NCBI GenBank assembly: GCA_905215645.1
Contig: CAJMQS010000002.1
Location: 62,001-126,000 of the forward strand
Direction of reading: 5' to 3'
Length of the DNA stretch: 64,000 nucleotides
DNA from: an uncultured bacterium
GTDB lineage: Bacteria; Bacillota; Negativicutes; Acidaminococcales; Acidaminococcaceae
Shown here: positions 28,228 through 36,577 of the stretch, in pieces
Numbering within the stretch: the stretch's first letter is position 1
How the letters are laid out: each line of letters starts with the position of its first letter
The notes under the pieces: generated by a model
What the model was told of the DNA's origin: nothing
What the model saw: the letters and a program-made list of their open reading frames with translations, nothing else
Database searches by the model: none
Translations under genes and position numbers: made by a program

Positions 28228-28560
28228 TTAGAACATCCCAGGCAGTTTCAAGCCGCCAGTGACTTTGCCCAGTTCTTTTTCCGTCATTTCATCCACTTTT
28301 TTCATGGCATCATTCACGGCCGTGACGATCAAATCCTGGAGCATTTCCACATCATCCGGGTCCACTGCATCCGGGGAAAGGGTCAGGCTGACCAGGTTCT
28401 TGTTGCCATTGACCACAGCTTTGACGGCTTCTCCGCCGGCAGTGCCTTCCACTTCCCGTTCCTTCAGTTCTTCCTGGAGTTTGGTCATCTCGCTCTGCAT
28501 TTTCTGGACTTTCTTCAGCATGCCCTGCATGCCGTTCATTGCCATTCCACCTTTGAACAT
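28228..28560 (-). CDS. YbaB/EbfC nucleoid-associated protein
   Basis: 110 residues, dimeric DNA-binding protein typical of the dnaX-ybaB-recR operon. N-terminal helix rich in Met, Lys, Gln (MLKKVQKMQSEMTKLQEELK), then beta-strands including LTLSPDAVDPDDVEMLQDL, and a glycine-rich C terminus (VTGGLKLPGMF). Confidence 0.95.
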   Translation of the reverse strand: MFKGGMAMNGMQGMLKKVQKMQSEMTKLQEELKEREVEGTAGGEAVKAVVNGNKNLVSLTLSPDAVDPDDVEMLQDLIVTAVNDAMKKVDEMTEKELGKVTGGLKLPGMF

Positions 28561-28596
28561 TCTGTTTCCTCCTCATATCCTCAAAAGGATTTTTCT

Positions 28597-30603
28597 TTAT
28601 TCTTTATACACTTCACCGCCGAAGACCTGCATGGCTTTTTTCACGCCTTCCGGGAGTTCCCCCTGCTTCACAGGTTCTGGGGCGGGATTTGCTGCAGCTG
28701 CTGCCGGCTGGGGTTCCTGCCTGCCCGAAGGCAGGGAAGGTGCCACATCAGCCGGCGGTTCGTCCGGCAGCGGGATGTCCTCTGCCGGCGGGGGCGGCGG
28801 TACCGGCGCCGGCTCCGCCGGAGCAGGGGCCGGTACCCGGAATTTGTGCAGGGTGATTTCTCCTTCCTGCTGGACTACCTGGAGCCGGACAGCCTCCCCT
28901 GTGGTTTCTTTCAGGATGTCCTGGATCAGGGTCTTGAAAGCCGGATCCTCTAATCGTTCCTTTTCAAAGGAAGAATTGACAGCCAGGAGCAGTTCCCGGT
29001 CCTGACAGTCGGCCACCCGGGCCATTTCCGCATAGACCAAAAAGGTCCGTTTCCGCCGCCGTTTCAACCCCTGGAGCACCCTCTGCCAGAGCTGTTCACC
29101 CAAAGCCCGGCCGCTGCCGTCGAAGCAGGATTCCCGGCCAGCAGCAGATCCGACCGCTGCCGGTCCGGGGCGGGAAACCGGATCCGGACGGGAAACCTGG
29201 ATCACTTCTGCCGGAGCAGCCGGCTGGCTGGACCGTTTTTCTTCTCTTCGGACTGCAGCTGCCATCCGGGCAAAGGCATCCCGGGGATCTCCAGGATGCT
29301 GTCCAGCTGCCTGGACCGGCCGCGCAGCGGCCGGGACAGGTTCCCGGCGAACCGGAGAAGCAGGGCGTGCCGCTGGCGCCGGCTGGACGGCTATAGGAGC
29401 CGAAACGGGCTGGACGGAGACAGCCTGACGGACTGCCGGTGCTGCCGGAAGTCCCCCTTGTTCCAAGGCCGCCACCTGTTTTTCCAAGCTTTCGATCCGG
29501 GCCAAGAGAGCCGCTTCGGTATTCCCTCGATTCTGGCACAGATCGAACAGGCACAATTCTCCCACGATCTTTTTCCGCAGGGAATACTTGCTTTCTTTCA
29601 CGGCTTCATGGAGCCGTTCCACAGCAGCGATGATCTGGCTGGAAGTAAAAAGAGATGCCGTCTGTTCCAAAGCTTCCCGGGTATCCGTCAGATAGATTTC
29701 CTGGTATTCCCGGTCTGCCTGGAACAGTAGCAGCGCTCGGAAGTACTCCATCATCTCTCCCAGAATCTGCTCCATTTCCTTTCCCTGTTCCAGCAGCCGG
29801 TCCAGGGTATCCAGGGCACCGGGCAGGTCTTTCTGCCCGATCCGGACGATCAGTTCCCGGAGTTTTTCCCGTCCCACCAGGCCCAGGACCTGGCGGACGG
29901 TCTCTTCCGTCACCTTGTCCGCCATGATGCTGCACTGATCCAAAAGGCTCAGGGCATCCCGCAGGCCTCCATCCGCCTGGATGGCCATCAGGCGCAGTGC
30001 CTCCGGTTCCGCCTGGATATGGCTGCCCTTGGCCACTTTTGCCAAATGGGCGGCGATCTCATCCACCGTAGCTCGGCGGAAATCGAACCGCTGGCACCGG
30101 GACAGGATGGTATTGAGGATTTTCTGGGGTTCCGTAGTCGCCAGGATGAATACCACATGTTCCGGCGGTTCTTCCAAGGTCTTCAGCAGGGCATTGAACG
30201 CATCGGTGGTGATCATATGGACTTCATCGATGATATAGACTTTATACCGGCTGGAAACCGGTGCAAAATAGACCTGTTCCCGGATTTTCCGGATTTCATC
30301 GATGCCCCGGTTGGAGGCCGCATCGATTTCGATCACGTCTCCTGAGGTCCCCTCCGTGATTTCCCGGCAGTTCTCACAATGGTTGCAGGGATGGGGCGTG
30401 GGCCCCTCTGCACAGTTGAGAGCTTTGGCCAGGATCCGCGCCGTACTGGTCTTTCCGGTGCCCCGAGGGCCGGCAAACAGATAAGCATGGGAAATCCTCC
30501 CTGTTTCCAAGGCATTGGTCAGGGCTTTCTTGATGGGAGCCTGTCCCACCAGATCATCGAAATCCTGGGGACGCCAGGTACGGTATAATGCAACGTAAGC
30601 CAT
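28597..30603 (-). CDS. dnaX: DNA polymerase III gamma/tau subunit
   Basis: Clamp-loader ATPase of the replisome, 668 residues. ATPase domain with GPRGTGKTST near residue 45, four zinc-ligand cysteines (LNC then PCNHCENC), DEVHMITTDAFNALLKTLEE and the sensor ATTEPQKIL, then domain III. Residues ~390-500 form a Pro/Ala/Arg-rich linker and the C-terminal ~170 residues the tau part, ending in a second proline-rich stretch. The ATG at 30603 (AAGGAT 7-8 nt upstream) is chosen over 30612, which abuts the ribosome site. I saw no obvious A-rich frameshift site for a short gamma form. Confidence 0.95.
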   Translation of the reverse strand: MAYVALYRTWRPQDFDDLVGQAPIKKALTNALETGRISHAYLFAGPRGTGKTSTARILAKALNCAEGPTPHPCNHCENCREITEGTSGDVIEIDAASNRGIDEIRKIREQVYFAPVSSRYKVYIIDEVHMITTDAFNALLKTLEEPPEHVVFILATTEPQKILNTILSRCQRFDFRRATVDEIAAHLAKVAKGSHIQAEPEALRLMAIQADGGLRDALSLLDQCSIMADKVTEETVRQVLGLVGREKLRELIVRIGQKDLPGALDTLDRLLEQGKEMEQILGEMMEYFRALLLFQADREYQEIYLTDTREALEQTASLFTSSQIIAAVERLHEAVKESKYSLRKKIVGELCLFDLCQNRGNTEAALLARIESLEKQVAALEQGGLPAAPAVRQAVSVQPVSAPIAVQPAPAARPASPVRREPVPAAARPVQAAGQHPGDPRDAFARMAAAVRREEKRSSQPAAPAEVIQVSRPDPVSRPGPAAVGSAAGRESCFDGSGRALGEQLWQRVLQGLKRRRKRTFLVYAEMARVADCQDRELLLAVNSSFEKERLEDPAFKTLIQDILKETTGEAVRLQVVQQEGEITLHKFRVPAPAPAEPAPVPPPPPAEDIPLPDEPPADVAPSLPSGRQEPQPAAAAANPAPEPVKQGELPEGVKKAMQVFGGEVYKE

Positions 30604-30635
30604 CTTTCCCATCCTTTCTGTTTTGATCCTTTGCT

Positions 30636-30665
30636 ATTATACCTTGTTTTCGGCTGGGACTTCAA
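30636..30665 (-). promoter_or_regulatory. promoter of the dnaX operon
   Basis: Minus strand TTGAAG (30665-30660), 18 nt, TATAAT (30641-30636), 33 nt before the dnaX start. Divergent from the tRNA-Ser promoter. Confidence 0.7.
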
Positions 30666-30695
30666 CTAGATTCTGAAAATCTCCTAAAAAACATC

Positions 30696-30724
30696 TTGAC
30701 AACAGATTGTAAATTCGATATACT
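30696..30724 (+). promoter_or_regulatory. strong promoter of tRNA-Ser(GGA)
   Basis: TTGACA, 17 nt, TATACT: consensus -35 and near-consensus -10, 65 nt before the tRNA. Confidence 0.82.
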
Positions 30725-30789
30725 GTTACTCGCGGTTGTCGTTTAGACGGCTGTACAAACTGAATAGCTGTACATCAGCAATTCAACCT

Positions 30790-30880
30790 GGAGAGTTGTC
30801 CGAGTGGTTGAAGGAGCACGCCTGGAAAGCGTGTATACGGGATAACCGTATCGAGGGTTCGAATCCCTCACTCTCCGCCA
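30790..30880 (+). tRNA. tRNA-Ser (anticodon GGA)
   Basis: Class II tRNA of 91 nt with encoded CCA. Acceptor arms GGAGAGT/ACTCTCC, D-arm with TCCGAGTGGTTGAAGGA, anticodon loop CTGGAAA, long variable arm (TATACGGGATAACCGTA) and T-loop GGTTCGAATCC. Reads UCC and UCU. Confidence 0.97.
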
Positions 30881-30892
30881 TTTTATCCAATC

Positions 30893-30918
30893 AGCCGCGT
30901 TGTGCGGCTTTTATTTTT
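30893..30918 (+). terminator. terminator after tRNA-Ser(GGA)
   Basis: AGCCGC-GTTGT-GCGGCT followed by TTTATTTTT. It sits between the tRNA and the SRP RNA; read-through would give a joint transcript. Confidence 0.75.
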
Positions 30919-31043
30919 CCGGCGGACTGCAAGAGTGGGTCCTGCGCAATGGAGGCCCGTGAACCTTGTCAGGTCCGGAAGGAAGCAGCAATAAGCGGAT
31001 ACCCCCATGTGCCGCAGGGGTGCCTGCCCTTGCAGCCCGCCGG
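30919..31043 (+). ncRNA. ffs: signal recognition particle RNA (small bacterial type)
   Basis: RNA scaffold that binds Ffh for cotranslational membrane targeting. The conserved domain IV is plain: GTGAACCTTGTCAGGTCCGG, then AAGGAAGCAGCAATAAGCGG. The ends pair as CCGGCGG-A-CTGCAAG with CTTGCAG-C-CCGCCGG, fixing the approximate boundaries. There is no Alu domain, so it is the short form. Followed by a strong terminator. Confidence 0.93.
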
Positions 31044-31059
31044 GAAAATAAAGGAAAAA

Positions 31060-31094
31060 GAGCTGTCGCCCTTTGGGCGGCGGCTCTTTTTTTA
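31060..31094 (+). terminator. terminator after SRP RNA
   Basis: GAGCTGTCGCCC-TTT-GGGCGGCGGCTC, a 12-bp stem with two GU pairs, followed by TTTTTTT. Confidence 0.85.
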
Positions 31095-31106
31095 GCAGCG
31101 GATGAT

Positions 31107-31532
31107 TCATTCCCCAAACGTTTTTTTGTAGCACTCGTCCAGCACCTGCAGGAACATGGGGACCTGTTTATCCTCGGCCGCCGTATATTCAGACAGCTGG
31201 AAAGCCCGGGTGCTGCTGAACATGCCGCTCTTGTTTTCCAGGCGCATGATCCGGCTGGGCTGGCCGCCCTGGGCCGGCACATAGAAATAAAGCCGCTCGT
31301 CCCCCCGGTTCCCTCCTGGTTTCAGGAAGTCCAGAGGATATCCCACTCTGCCGTCCGTAAAGATGTACTTGGTGTCTTTTTCCTTATCCCGTTTGAAATC
31401 ATCCTGGATCAAGATGAGATCTTTATCCGGACGGTCAATGGACGGGAAAGCATGGATGTGGTAAGCCCCCGCCACAGCCGGTACGGAAAGCATCCCCGCC
31501 AGCAGCATCCCCAACAGCATGTTCTTTTTCAT
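31107..31532 (-). CDS. small secreted protein of unknown function
   Basis: 141 residues with a clear signal peptide (KKNMLLGMLLAGMLSVPAVAGA, cleavage expected near residue 22). The mature part is mixed alpha/beta without a domain I recognise; motifs visible include FPSIDRPDKDLILIQDDFKR and RLYFYVPAQGG. The ATG at 31532 has GGGAGGGG 4 nt upstream and is preferred to an upstream alternative. Stands alone, convergent with the SRP RNA. Likely periplasmic. Confidence 0.7.
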   Translation of the reverse strand: MKKNMLLGMLLAGMLSVPAVAGAYHIHAFPSIDRPDKDLILIQDDFKRDKEKDTKYIFTDGRVGYPLDFLKPGGNRGDERLYFYVPAQGGQPSRIMRLENKSGMFSSTRAFQLSEYTAAEDKQVPMFLQVLDECYKKTFGE

Positions 31533-31659
31533 AAAACCCCTCCCTACAGACATTTTTATAGGGAAATTATATCATATCTGTCCCGGACAAGGAAACGTTC
31601 CCGGCAATGGGGTATGTGTCAACAAGTTGTTGATTTCTTCCCTGCACACAAGAAGGCCC

Positions 31660-33060
31660 TTAAAACACTTCTAACACCTTCCCCGGGTTCAGGATATCCA
31701 GCGGGTCCAGGGCCCGCTTGATGGTTTCCATCATGTACAGCTCTCCCGGGTCCGCCAATCGGGCCAGCTGCTTCACTTTCTTAGCTCCGATGCCGTGTTC
31801 TCCGCTGAGCTTCCCGCCCAGAGCATAAATGTATTGATAGGCCTTTTCATGGAAGGCGTCTAGGGCCTGTTCCCATTCTCCATCGGACAGTTCTCCCTTT
31901 AACATGGCGAAATGGAGATTCCCGTCCCCGGCATGGGCCAAGGTGAACACCCGGAAGGGATACTTTTTTGCTTCGGCGGACAGTTCGTCGATGGCCTGGG
32001 CGATTTTGTCCAGGGGCACCACAAAGTCGTCGCTGGTCATCACCTTGCTCAGCACCCGGGCAGATTCCAAGCAGTTCTTCCGCAGGGTCCACACCCGGTC
32101 GTCGGCCATGGATACATCAGACGCCCCATGGCTCCGGCAAAGTCCATCCAGCTTGATCAGTTTCTTATCCAGTTCATCTTCATCGAAGCATTCCAGGGTC
32201 AGAATCACATAGGAACCATCCTCATAATGGCCCAGATCCAGCTGGGAATAATCACTGGAAGCCCGGACGAAGGCGTTGTCCATGAATTCCACACTGGTGG
32301 GGTCCAGCCCTTCCCGGAGCAGTACAGGGACGATGCCCGTGGCTTTGGCTTGGTCGGTGAAGATGGCCAATACATCGGCTTTATAGGGAGCCTGGGGCAG
32401 CAGCTTCAAAGTCACTTCCGTGATGATGCCCAGGGTGCCTTCGCTACCGATCACCAGTTGATCCAAGCAGTAGCCGGTGGTATTCTTTTTGCTCCGGGTG
32501 CCCAGACGGGCGATCTGGCCATTGGGCAGCACCACTTCGATGGCGTGGACCTGGTTCCGGGTAGTACCGTAACGGACGGCTTTGTCACCGCCGGCGTTGG
32601 TAGCCAAGTTGCCTCCGATCAGGCAGCTGTCAGCGCTGCAGGGATCCCCGGCATAAAAAAGTCCCTGTTCCCGGGCAGCCTGCTGGACCGCTGCCGTACG
32701 GGCCCCAGCCTGGGCCACCAGGTACATCTCCTCCGGATCCACCTTCAGGATCTTGTCCATCCGTTCCATCAGGAGCACCAGGCCTCCGCACACAGGAATG
32801 GCCCCATCGGATACACTGGTGCCTCCGCTCCGGGGCGTCACCGGGAACTGTTCCCGGTTGGCCAGTTTCAGGATGGAGGAAATCTCTTCCGCGGAACTGG
32901 GAGCCGCCACTGCTTCCGGCAGATGGAACTTCCGGGGATCGGTTTCTTCATCGGTTTTGTACTGTTCCAGATGATCCGGATCGGTCCAGACATACTTCTC
33001 TCCTACAATGCTGCGCAGTTCAGCCAGGACTTTCTCGGTAATGGGTTGATACGTTTTCAT
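31660..33060 (-). CDS. FAD-linked 2-hydroxyacid oxidase/dehydrogenase (GlcD/D-lactate dehydrogenase family)
   Basis: 466 residues. N-terminal PCMH FAD-binding domain with VTPRSGGTSVSDGAIP near 75, AQAGARTAAVQQAA and DPCSADSCLIGGNLATNAGG; C-terminal FAD oxidase domain with THAGDGNLHFAML-like LAHAGDGNLHFAM and SGEHGIGAKK. The family oxidises D-lactate, glycolate or D-2-hydroxyglutarate, passing electrons to an ETF, iron-sulfur partner or quinone. No ETF or GlcE/F partner gene is adjacent, so substrate and acceptor remain open; in a glutamate fermenter 2-hydroxyglutarate would be a reasonable test. Ribosome site AAGGAAGGAAAG before the ATG. Confidence 0.87.
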   Translation of the reverse strand: MKTYQPITEKVLAELRSIVGEKYVWTDPDHLEQYKTDEETDPRKFHLPEAVAAPSSAEEISSILKLANREQFPVTPRSGGTSVSDGAIPVCGGLVLLMERMDKILKVDPEEMYLVAQAGARTAAVQQAAREQGLFYAGDPCSADSCLIGGNLATNAGGDKAVRYGTTRNQVHAIEVVLPNGQIARLGTRSKKNTTGYCLDQLVIGSEGTLGIITEVTLKLLPQAPYKADVLAIFTDQAKATGIVPVLLREGLDPTSVEFMDNAFVRASSDYSQLDLGHYEDGSYVILTLECFDEDELDKKLIKLDGLCRSHGASDVSMADDRVWTLRKNCLESARVLSKVMTSDDFVVPLDKIAQAIDELSAEAKKYPFRVFTLAHAGDGNLHFAMLKGELSDGEWEQALDAFHEKAYQYIYALGGKLSGEHGIGAKKVKQLARLADPGELYMMETIKRALDPLDILNPGKVLEVF

Positions 33061-33116
33061 GCTTCTTTCCTTCCTTTGCGGCCGCCATGCCTGCAGCCTC
33101 CACAGTTTTTATACAG

Positions 33117-33148
33117 TAAAAAGGGGCTGCTGCATGCGCAGCAGCCCC
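33117..33148 (-). terminator. terminator after tRNA-Ser(CGA)
   Basis: Minus strand GGGGCTGCTGC-GCAT-GCAGCAGCCCC then TTTTTACTG. Same stem family as the terminators at 3264-3299 and 7025-7056. Confidence 0.85.
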
Positions 33149-33153
33149 ATGGC

Positions 33154-33241
33154 TGGCGGATGGGGAGGGATTCGAACCCTCGGTACCTTGCGGTACACTT
33201 GATTTCGAGTCAAGCACCTTCGACCACTCGGACACCCATCC
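33154..33241 (-). tRNA. tRNA-Ser (anticodon CGA)
   Basis: 88-nt class II tRNA with encoded CCA: acceptor GGATGGG/CCCATCC, anticodon loop CTCGAAA giving CGA, long variable arm around GTACCGCAAGGTAC and T-loop GGTTCGAATCC. Reads UCG. It lies between the glcD-like gene and tadA. Confidence 0.96.
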
Positions 33242-33264
33242 ATGAGAATTCTATTATACCATAC

Positions 33265-33744
33265 TTACCGCCGTGCTTTCAAAAAATCCTGTAAAATTTC
33301 CCGACACTCCTGTTCCAGTACCCCAGCGGTGACGGCTGTCCGGAAATTCAGGGAAGCATGGGCGGGCAGATTGAACTGGGAACCACAGGCGCCGGCCGCA
33401 CTGTCCCAGGCCCCGTACACCACCCTTCCCAGGCGGGCGTTCCAGATGGCGCCGGCACACATGGGGCATGGTTCCAAAGTCACATACAGGGTGGCATCGC
33501 TGAGCCGCCAACGCTGGAGCAGCCGGCAGGCCTGCTGGATCACCAAGAGTTCAGCATGGGCCGTGGCATCCCGGTCCTGCTCCCGGCGGTTATGGTCCCG
33601 GGCCAGCACCTGGCCCTCCCGGACCAGGACGGCTCCCACAGGGATTTCTCCCTCCCGGGCCGCCTGCCTGGCTTCCTCCAGGGCCATTTCCATGAAACGC
33701 ATATCAGTCTGCCCGGCAAGGGAGTTCCTCTTGGTCGAATCCAT
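33265..33744 (-). CDS. tadA: tRNA-specific adenosine deaminase TadA
   Basis: Zinc deaminase that makes inosine-34 in tRNA-Arg(ACG). Active-site motifs ATAHAEL (zinc His and catalytic Glu) and LEPCPMCAGAI (two zinc cysteines). 159 residues from the ATG at 33744 (AGGAG 8 nt upstream); the frame is open further upstream but without a start signal. Confidence 0.95.
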   Translation of the reverse strand: MDSTKRNSLAGQTDMRFMEMALEEARQAAREGEIPVGAVLVREGQVLARDHNRREQDRDATAHAELLVIQQACRLLQRWRLSDATLYVTLEPCPMCAGAIWNARLGRVVYGAWDSAAGACGSQFNLPAHASLNFRTAVTAGVLEQECREILQDFLKARR

Positions 33745-33831
33745 AGCTATCTCTCCTTTGTTCAAAGCCAGCAAAGCTATCTTCCATCGGCGTATGACGT
33801 ATGACGGGCCGCCGGCCATGCCGCAGCCCTC

Positions 33832-34755
33832 CTATTCTCTCTTTGTCAGCTTGTGCAGGTCGTAAGGCGTATCCTGGTACACCACATTCAGCCAGTTCAG
33901 ATAGAACAGATGGGCATAGCTGCACCATTTGAACAGAGGTTCCTGGGTGGTGTCATCGGTGGGATAATAGTGTTTGGGCAGGGAAGGGTCCAGTCCTTTT
34001 TCCCGGTCCCGGACGTATTCGTCCCGAAGGGTCATCCGATCGTATTCGAAATGGCCCATGACGAAGATCCGGCGCAGGTCTTCCGTAGCACAGATGTTGA
34101 TGCCGTTCTCCACACTGCGGCTGAGGACCTGAAGATCCGGAGTGCTGTAGACTTTGGCGTCATCCACCGTAGTATAGCGGGACTGGGGAATGAAGTACCG
34201 GTCATCGAAGCCCCGGAGCAGAGGATGGTTCCGGACCGTGAGCCCGTAGGGATAGATGCCGCAGAGTTTCTGGGGGAACATGATCTTCGGCACATCATAG
34301 TAATAGTACAGACCGGCCTGGGCACCCCAACAGTAGTGGAGGACGGAATATACATGGCTCCGGGCCCATTCCAAGTATTCTTCGATTTCTCCCCAGTATT
34401 CCACATCCTCGAATTCCAGTTTTTCCACCGGGGCCCCGGTTACGATGAGACCGTCATAATACCGGTCCTGGATATCGCTGAATTCCAGGTAAGCGGATTC
34501 CAGATAGGAATTGTCCGTATGGGTCCCTACCCGGCTCACCGGCCGACAGAAATCGATTTCCAGCTGCAGGGGGGAATTGCCCAAAAGCCGCAGCAGCTGC
34601 ACTTCCGTCGGCTTTTTCAACGGCATCAGGTTCAGGATCAAGATTTTCAAAGGACGGATATCCTGGGTCAGGGCCCGGTCGTTGTCGATGGTGATGATAT
34701 TTTCTTCACGCAGTTTTTCCTTGGCAGAAAGATGGCTGTCGATTTTAATTGGCAT
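33832..34755 (-). CDS. metA: homoserine O-acyltransferase MetA (probably acetyl-specific)
   Basis: Activates homoserine for methionine synthesis. 307 residues, usual length. The nucleophile is the cysteine in HYCWGAQAGLYY near residue 142, with the His/Glu dyad in VMGHFEYDR. In MetA the residue after TGAP-V sets acyl choice: Gly in succinyl-CoA users such as E. coli, Glu in acetyl-CoA users such as Bacillus cereus. Here it is VTGAPVEKLEF, with Glu, predicting acetyl-CoA. GGAG lies 8 nt before the ATG at 34755. Controlled by the T-box leader upstream. Confidence 0.94.
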   Translation of the reverse strand: MPIKIDSHLSAKEKLREENIITIDNDRALTQDIRPLKILILNLMPLKKPTEVQLLRLLGNSPLQLEIDFCRPVSRVGTHTDNSYLESAYLEFSDIQDRYYDGLIVTGAPVEKLEFEDVEYWGEIEEYLEWARSHVYSVLHYCWGAQAGLYYYYDVPKIMFPQKLCGIYPYGLTVRNHPLLRGFDDRYFIPQSRYTTVDDAKVYSTPDLQVLSRSVENGINICATEDLRRIFVMGHFEYDRMTLRDEYVRDREKGLDPSLPKHYYPTDDTTQEPLFKWCSYAHLFYLNWLNVVYQDTPYDLHKLTKRE

Positions 34756-34782
34756 AATGCTCACTCCTTAATTTTCTCTAAC

Positions 34783-35045
34783 AAAAAAAGCTCCCGCCCC
34801 CTGCAGGGACGAAAGCATCGTGGTACCACCCGGCTTCGCCTGGCGAACCAGGCCTCTCGAGCACGCGAAAATTCGGATGCTCCAGTGCTGTAACGGGCAC
34901 TCCCGGATGACCTACTGCTGTTCAATCATCTGCTCCAAGGCCATGTTCCCTTTCTCCGCCGCTCTTCCTTTCACCCCAGTGGAAGCTCTCTGTGCCGGCC
35001 TGCAAAAAGTACTCTTCTTTTCATCGCAGGTATCTCTATCAAATT
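34783..35045 (-). promoter_or_regulatory. T-box riboswitch, methionine-type, upstream of metA
   Basis: On the minus strand the leader carries a stem I start with AAGAAGAGTA, a GAAC-ATG specifier context (ATG at 34944-34942, i.e. Met), the T-box core GGGTGGTACCACG (about 34833-34819) that pairs with the uncharged tRNA end, and a terminator GCTTTCGTCCC...GGGGGCGGGAGC with TTTTTTT (34816-34783). Uncharged tRNA-Met should stabilise the antiterminator and switch metA on. The specifier assignment is from sequence context only. Confidence 0.85.
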
Positions 35046-35051
35046 GCTTTC

Positions 35052-35080
35052 AATTTAGCACAGAAAATTCCATTCGTCAA
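35052..35080 (-). promoter_or_regulatory. promoter of the metA T-box transcript
   Basis: Minus strand TTGACG (35080-35075), 17 nt, TAAATT (35057-35052), just upstream of T-box stem I. Confidence 0.6.
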
Positions 35081-35093
35081 GCCCTCCCTCCCC

Positions 35094-35122
35094 TTGCATT
35101 TCCAGGAAATTGGTCTTATACT
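35094..35122 (+). promoter_or_regulatory. promoter of the Crp/Fnr-family gene
   Basis: TTGCAT, 17 nt, TATACT, divergent from the metA promoter. Confidence 0.6.
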
Positions 35123-35137
35123 GGGAACAGCATTAAT

Positions 35138-35151
35138 GTTGTTTTAACAAC
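35138..35151. promoter_or_regulatory. GTTGTT-TT-AACAAC inverted repeat near the crp/fnr start
   Basis: Perfect 6-bp arms around two bases, located 15-29 nt after the -10 box and just before the ribosome site. Could be an autoregulatory operator; the spacing is shorter than a classic FNR/CRP site, so this is tentative. Confidence 0.4.
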
Positions 35152-35162
35152 GGAGGAAAATC

Positions 35163-35825
35163 ATGGATACTGCATTCCTGGCCAAAACGGCCTTATTTAA
35201 AAATGTCCCCCCAGCTGAAATCGAAGTCCGGATGCACTGTCTGGGCGGTGTGGTCCGGTCTTATCAAAAAGGCTCCTACATCCACTATGCAGGAGATGTG
35301 GTCCATACGGTCAGCATGGTCCTTTCCGGGAAAGTCATCATTGAAAACGATGATCTGTGGGGAAACCGGAACCTGCTGGGACAGATTGGTCCCGGAGAAC
35401 TGTTTGCAGAAGCCTATGCCTGTGCGGAAAATGAGCCCCTGCTGATCAACGTACTGGCAGCGGAAGATACCACGGTCCTGATGATGGATCTTTCCAAGGT
35501 CTTCCATACTTGTTCCCGCAGCTGTCCCCAGCACCAGCAGATCAGCGACAACCTGCTCCACATCCTGGCCCGGAAGAATCTTTCTCTTTCCCGGCGGATC
35601 CTCCACACTTCTTCCAAATCCATCCGGGGACGGGTCCTTTCTTACCTTTCCTTCCTGGCCGCCCAGCAGAAACGGAAGATCATCACCGTCCCCTTCAACC
35701 GGCAACAGATGGCTGACTACCTGAGCGTGGACCGGAGTGCTCTCAGCAACGAACTGAGCAAGATGCAGAAAGAGGGCATCCTGGAATACCACAAGGAAAG
35801 CTTCAAGCTGCTGAAAGAGGAGTAG
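35163..35825 (+). CDS. Crp/Fnr-family transcriptional regulator
   Basis: 220 residues: cyclic-nucleotide-binding-like beta-roll (~10-125; YAGDVVHTVSMVLSGKVIIE), dimerisation helix, then a winged helix at ~150-215 (FNRQQMADYLSVDRSALSNE). There is no conserved FNR-type N-terminal cysteine cluster; cysteines at ~25, 83 and 117-122 do not form a known motif. The effector is unknown. GGAGG 7 nt before the ATG. Followed by a repeat and a glycosylase-family gene transcribed in the same direction. Confidence 0.88.
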   Translation: MDTAFLAKTALFKNVPPAEIEVRMHCLGGVVRSYQKGSYIHYAGDVVHTVSMVLSGKVIIENDDLWGNRNLLGQIGPGELFAEAYACAENEPLLINVLAAEDTTVLMMDLSKVFHTCSRSCPQHQQISDNLLHILARKNLSLSRRILHTSSKSIRGRVLSYLSFLAAQQKRKIITVPFNRQQMADYLSVDRSALSNELSKMQKEGILEYHKESFKLLKEE

Positions 35826-35826
35826 A

Positions 35827-35852
35827 AGCGGTCAACGGTCAGCGGCCAATGG
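35827..35852. repeat. GTCAACGGTCAGCGGCC intergenic repeat copy
   Basis: GCGGTCAACGGTCAGCGGCC starts 2 nt after the crp/fnr stop; related to copies at 5541, 22452 and 36525. Confidence 0.65.
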
Positions 35853-35908
35853 AAGCCGGCAATCCTGTCGGCATTGAATGAAATCGAATGAAAAGGAGGA
35901 CTGGCGTT

Positions 35909-36577
35909 ATGAAACAGGCTGAACTCACGGGAAAAATCCTGCCGGGGATCCCAGTGGAGGTGCATCCTTTTCCGCCTTTCCTGCCTGCGGGGGCCCGGGT
36001 ACTGATCCTGGGGACTTTTCCTCCCGCAGCAGAAAAACGGGCTATGGATTTCTATTACCCCAATTTCCAGAATGACATATGGCGGATCATGGGAATGGTA
36101 TATTTCAAAGACCCGTACCATTTCCGGAAAGGACAAGCCAAGGCTTTTGATGCTGCAAAGATCAAGGTCTTCCTAAGCCAAGCCGGGATTGCCCTGGGGC
36201 CCACGGTGCTCCGGGCCCAGCGGCAAAAGGGCAATGCCTCGGACAAATTCCTCCATGTGGTGGAAGAAGCACCGCTGGCTGCCATGCTCCAGCAAATCCC
36301 CAGCTGCCGTCAGCTGATCACCACCGGAGAAAAAGCTACAGAAATCGTCCTCCATCAATGTACCGATCCCCCCAAGCTGCCTCGGACCGGGACCTCCCTT
36401 CCCATTGTCCTGGATGGACAGGAACTGCTCCTGACCCGTCTGCCTTCCACCTCCCGGGCCTATCCCATGAAGCTGGAGAAGAAGGCGGAGATGTATGGGG
36501 CGGTGCTGCTCCAAGCAGCACCGCCAGTCAGCAGTCAACGATCAACTGTCAGCGGCCAAAAGAAAAAAGCAGATTGA
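35909..36577 (+). CDS. uracil-DNA glycosylase superfamily protein
   Basis: 222 residues. The N-terminal half carries the superfamily pattern RVLILGTFPPAAEK and FYYPNFQNDIWRIMG, resembling mismatch or hypoxanthine-type DNA glycosylases that remove damaged bases. A later TGEKATEIV and LPSTSRAY match the second active-site segment (SxxR variant). ATG at 35909 with AGGAGG 9 nt upstream. The last ~25 residues are encoded by a 12-bp hairpin (36499-36525), a GTCAGC repeat and half of a terminator, so the C terminus looks secondarily added. Confidence 0.75.
   Translation: MKQAELTGKILPGIPVEVHPFPPFLPAGARVLILGTFPPAAEKRAMDFYYPNFQNDIWRIMGMVYFKDPYHFRKGQAKAFDAAKIKVFLSQAGIALGPTVLRAQRQKGNASDKFLHVVEEAPLAAMLQQIPSCRQLITTGEKATEIVLHQCTDPPKLPRTGTSLPIVLDGQELLLTRLPSTSRAYPMKLEKKAEMYGAVLLQAAPPVSSQRSTVSGQKKKAD
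36525..36560. repeat. GTCAGC repeat inside the 3' end of the glycosylase gene
   Basis: Units GTCAGCA, GTCAACGA, TCAACTGTCAGCGGCC are read as coding (VSSQRSTVSGQ). Same family as at 22452-22501. Confidence 0.65.

Noticed and set aside
28597..30603. Programmed frameshift in dnaX to make gamma
   Set aside because: No A-AAA-AAG slippery site with downstream hairpin was seen in the linker region; a short form remains possible by other means.
33154..33241. tRNA-Ser(CGA) as an attachment site of an integrated element
   Set aside because: No integrase gene or duplicated tRNA 3' end was found nearby.
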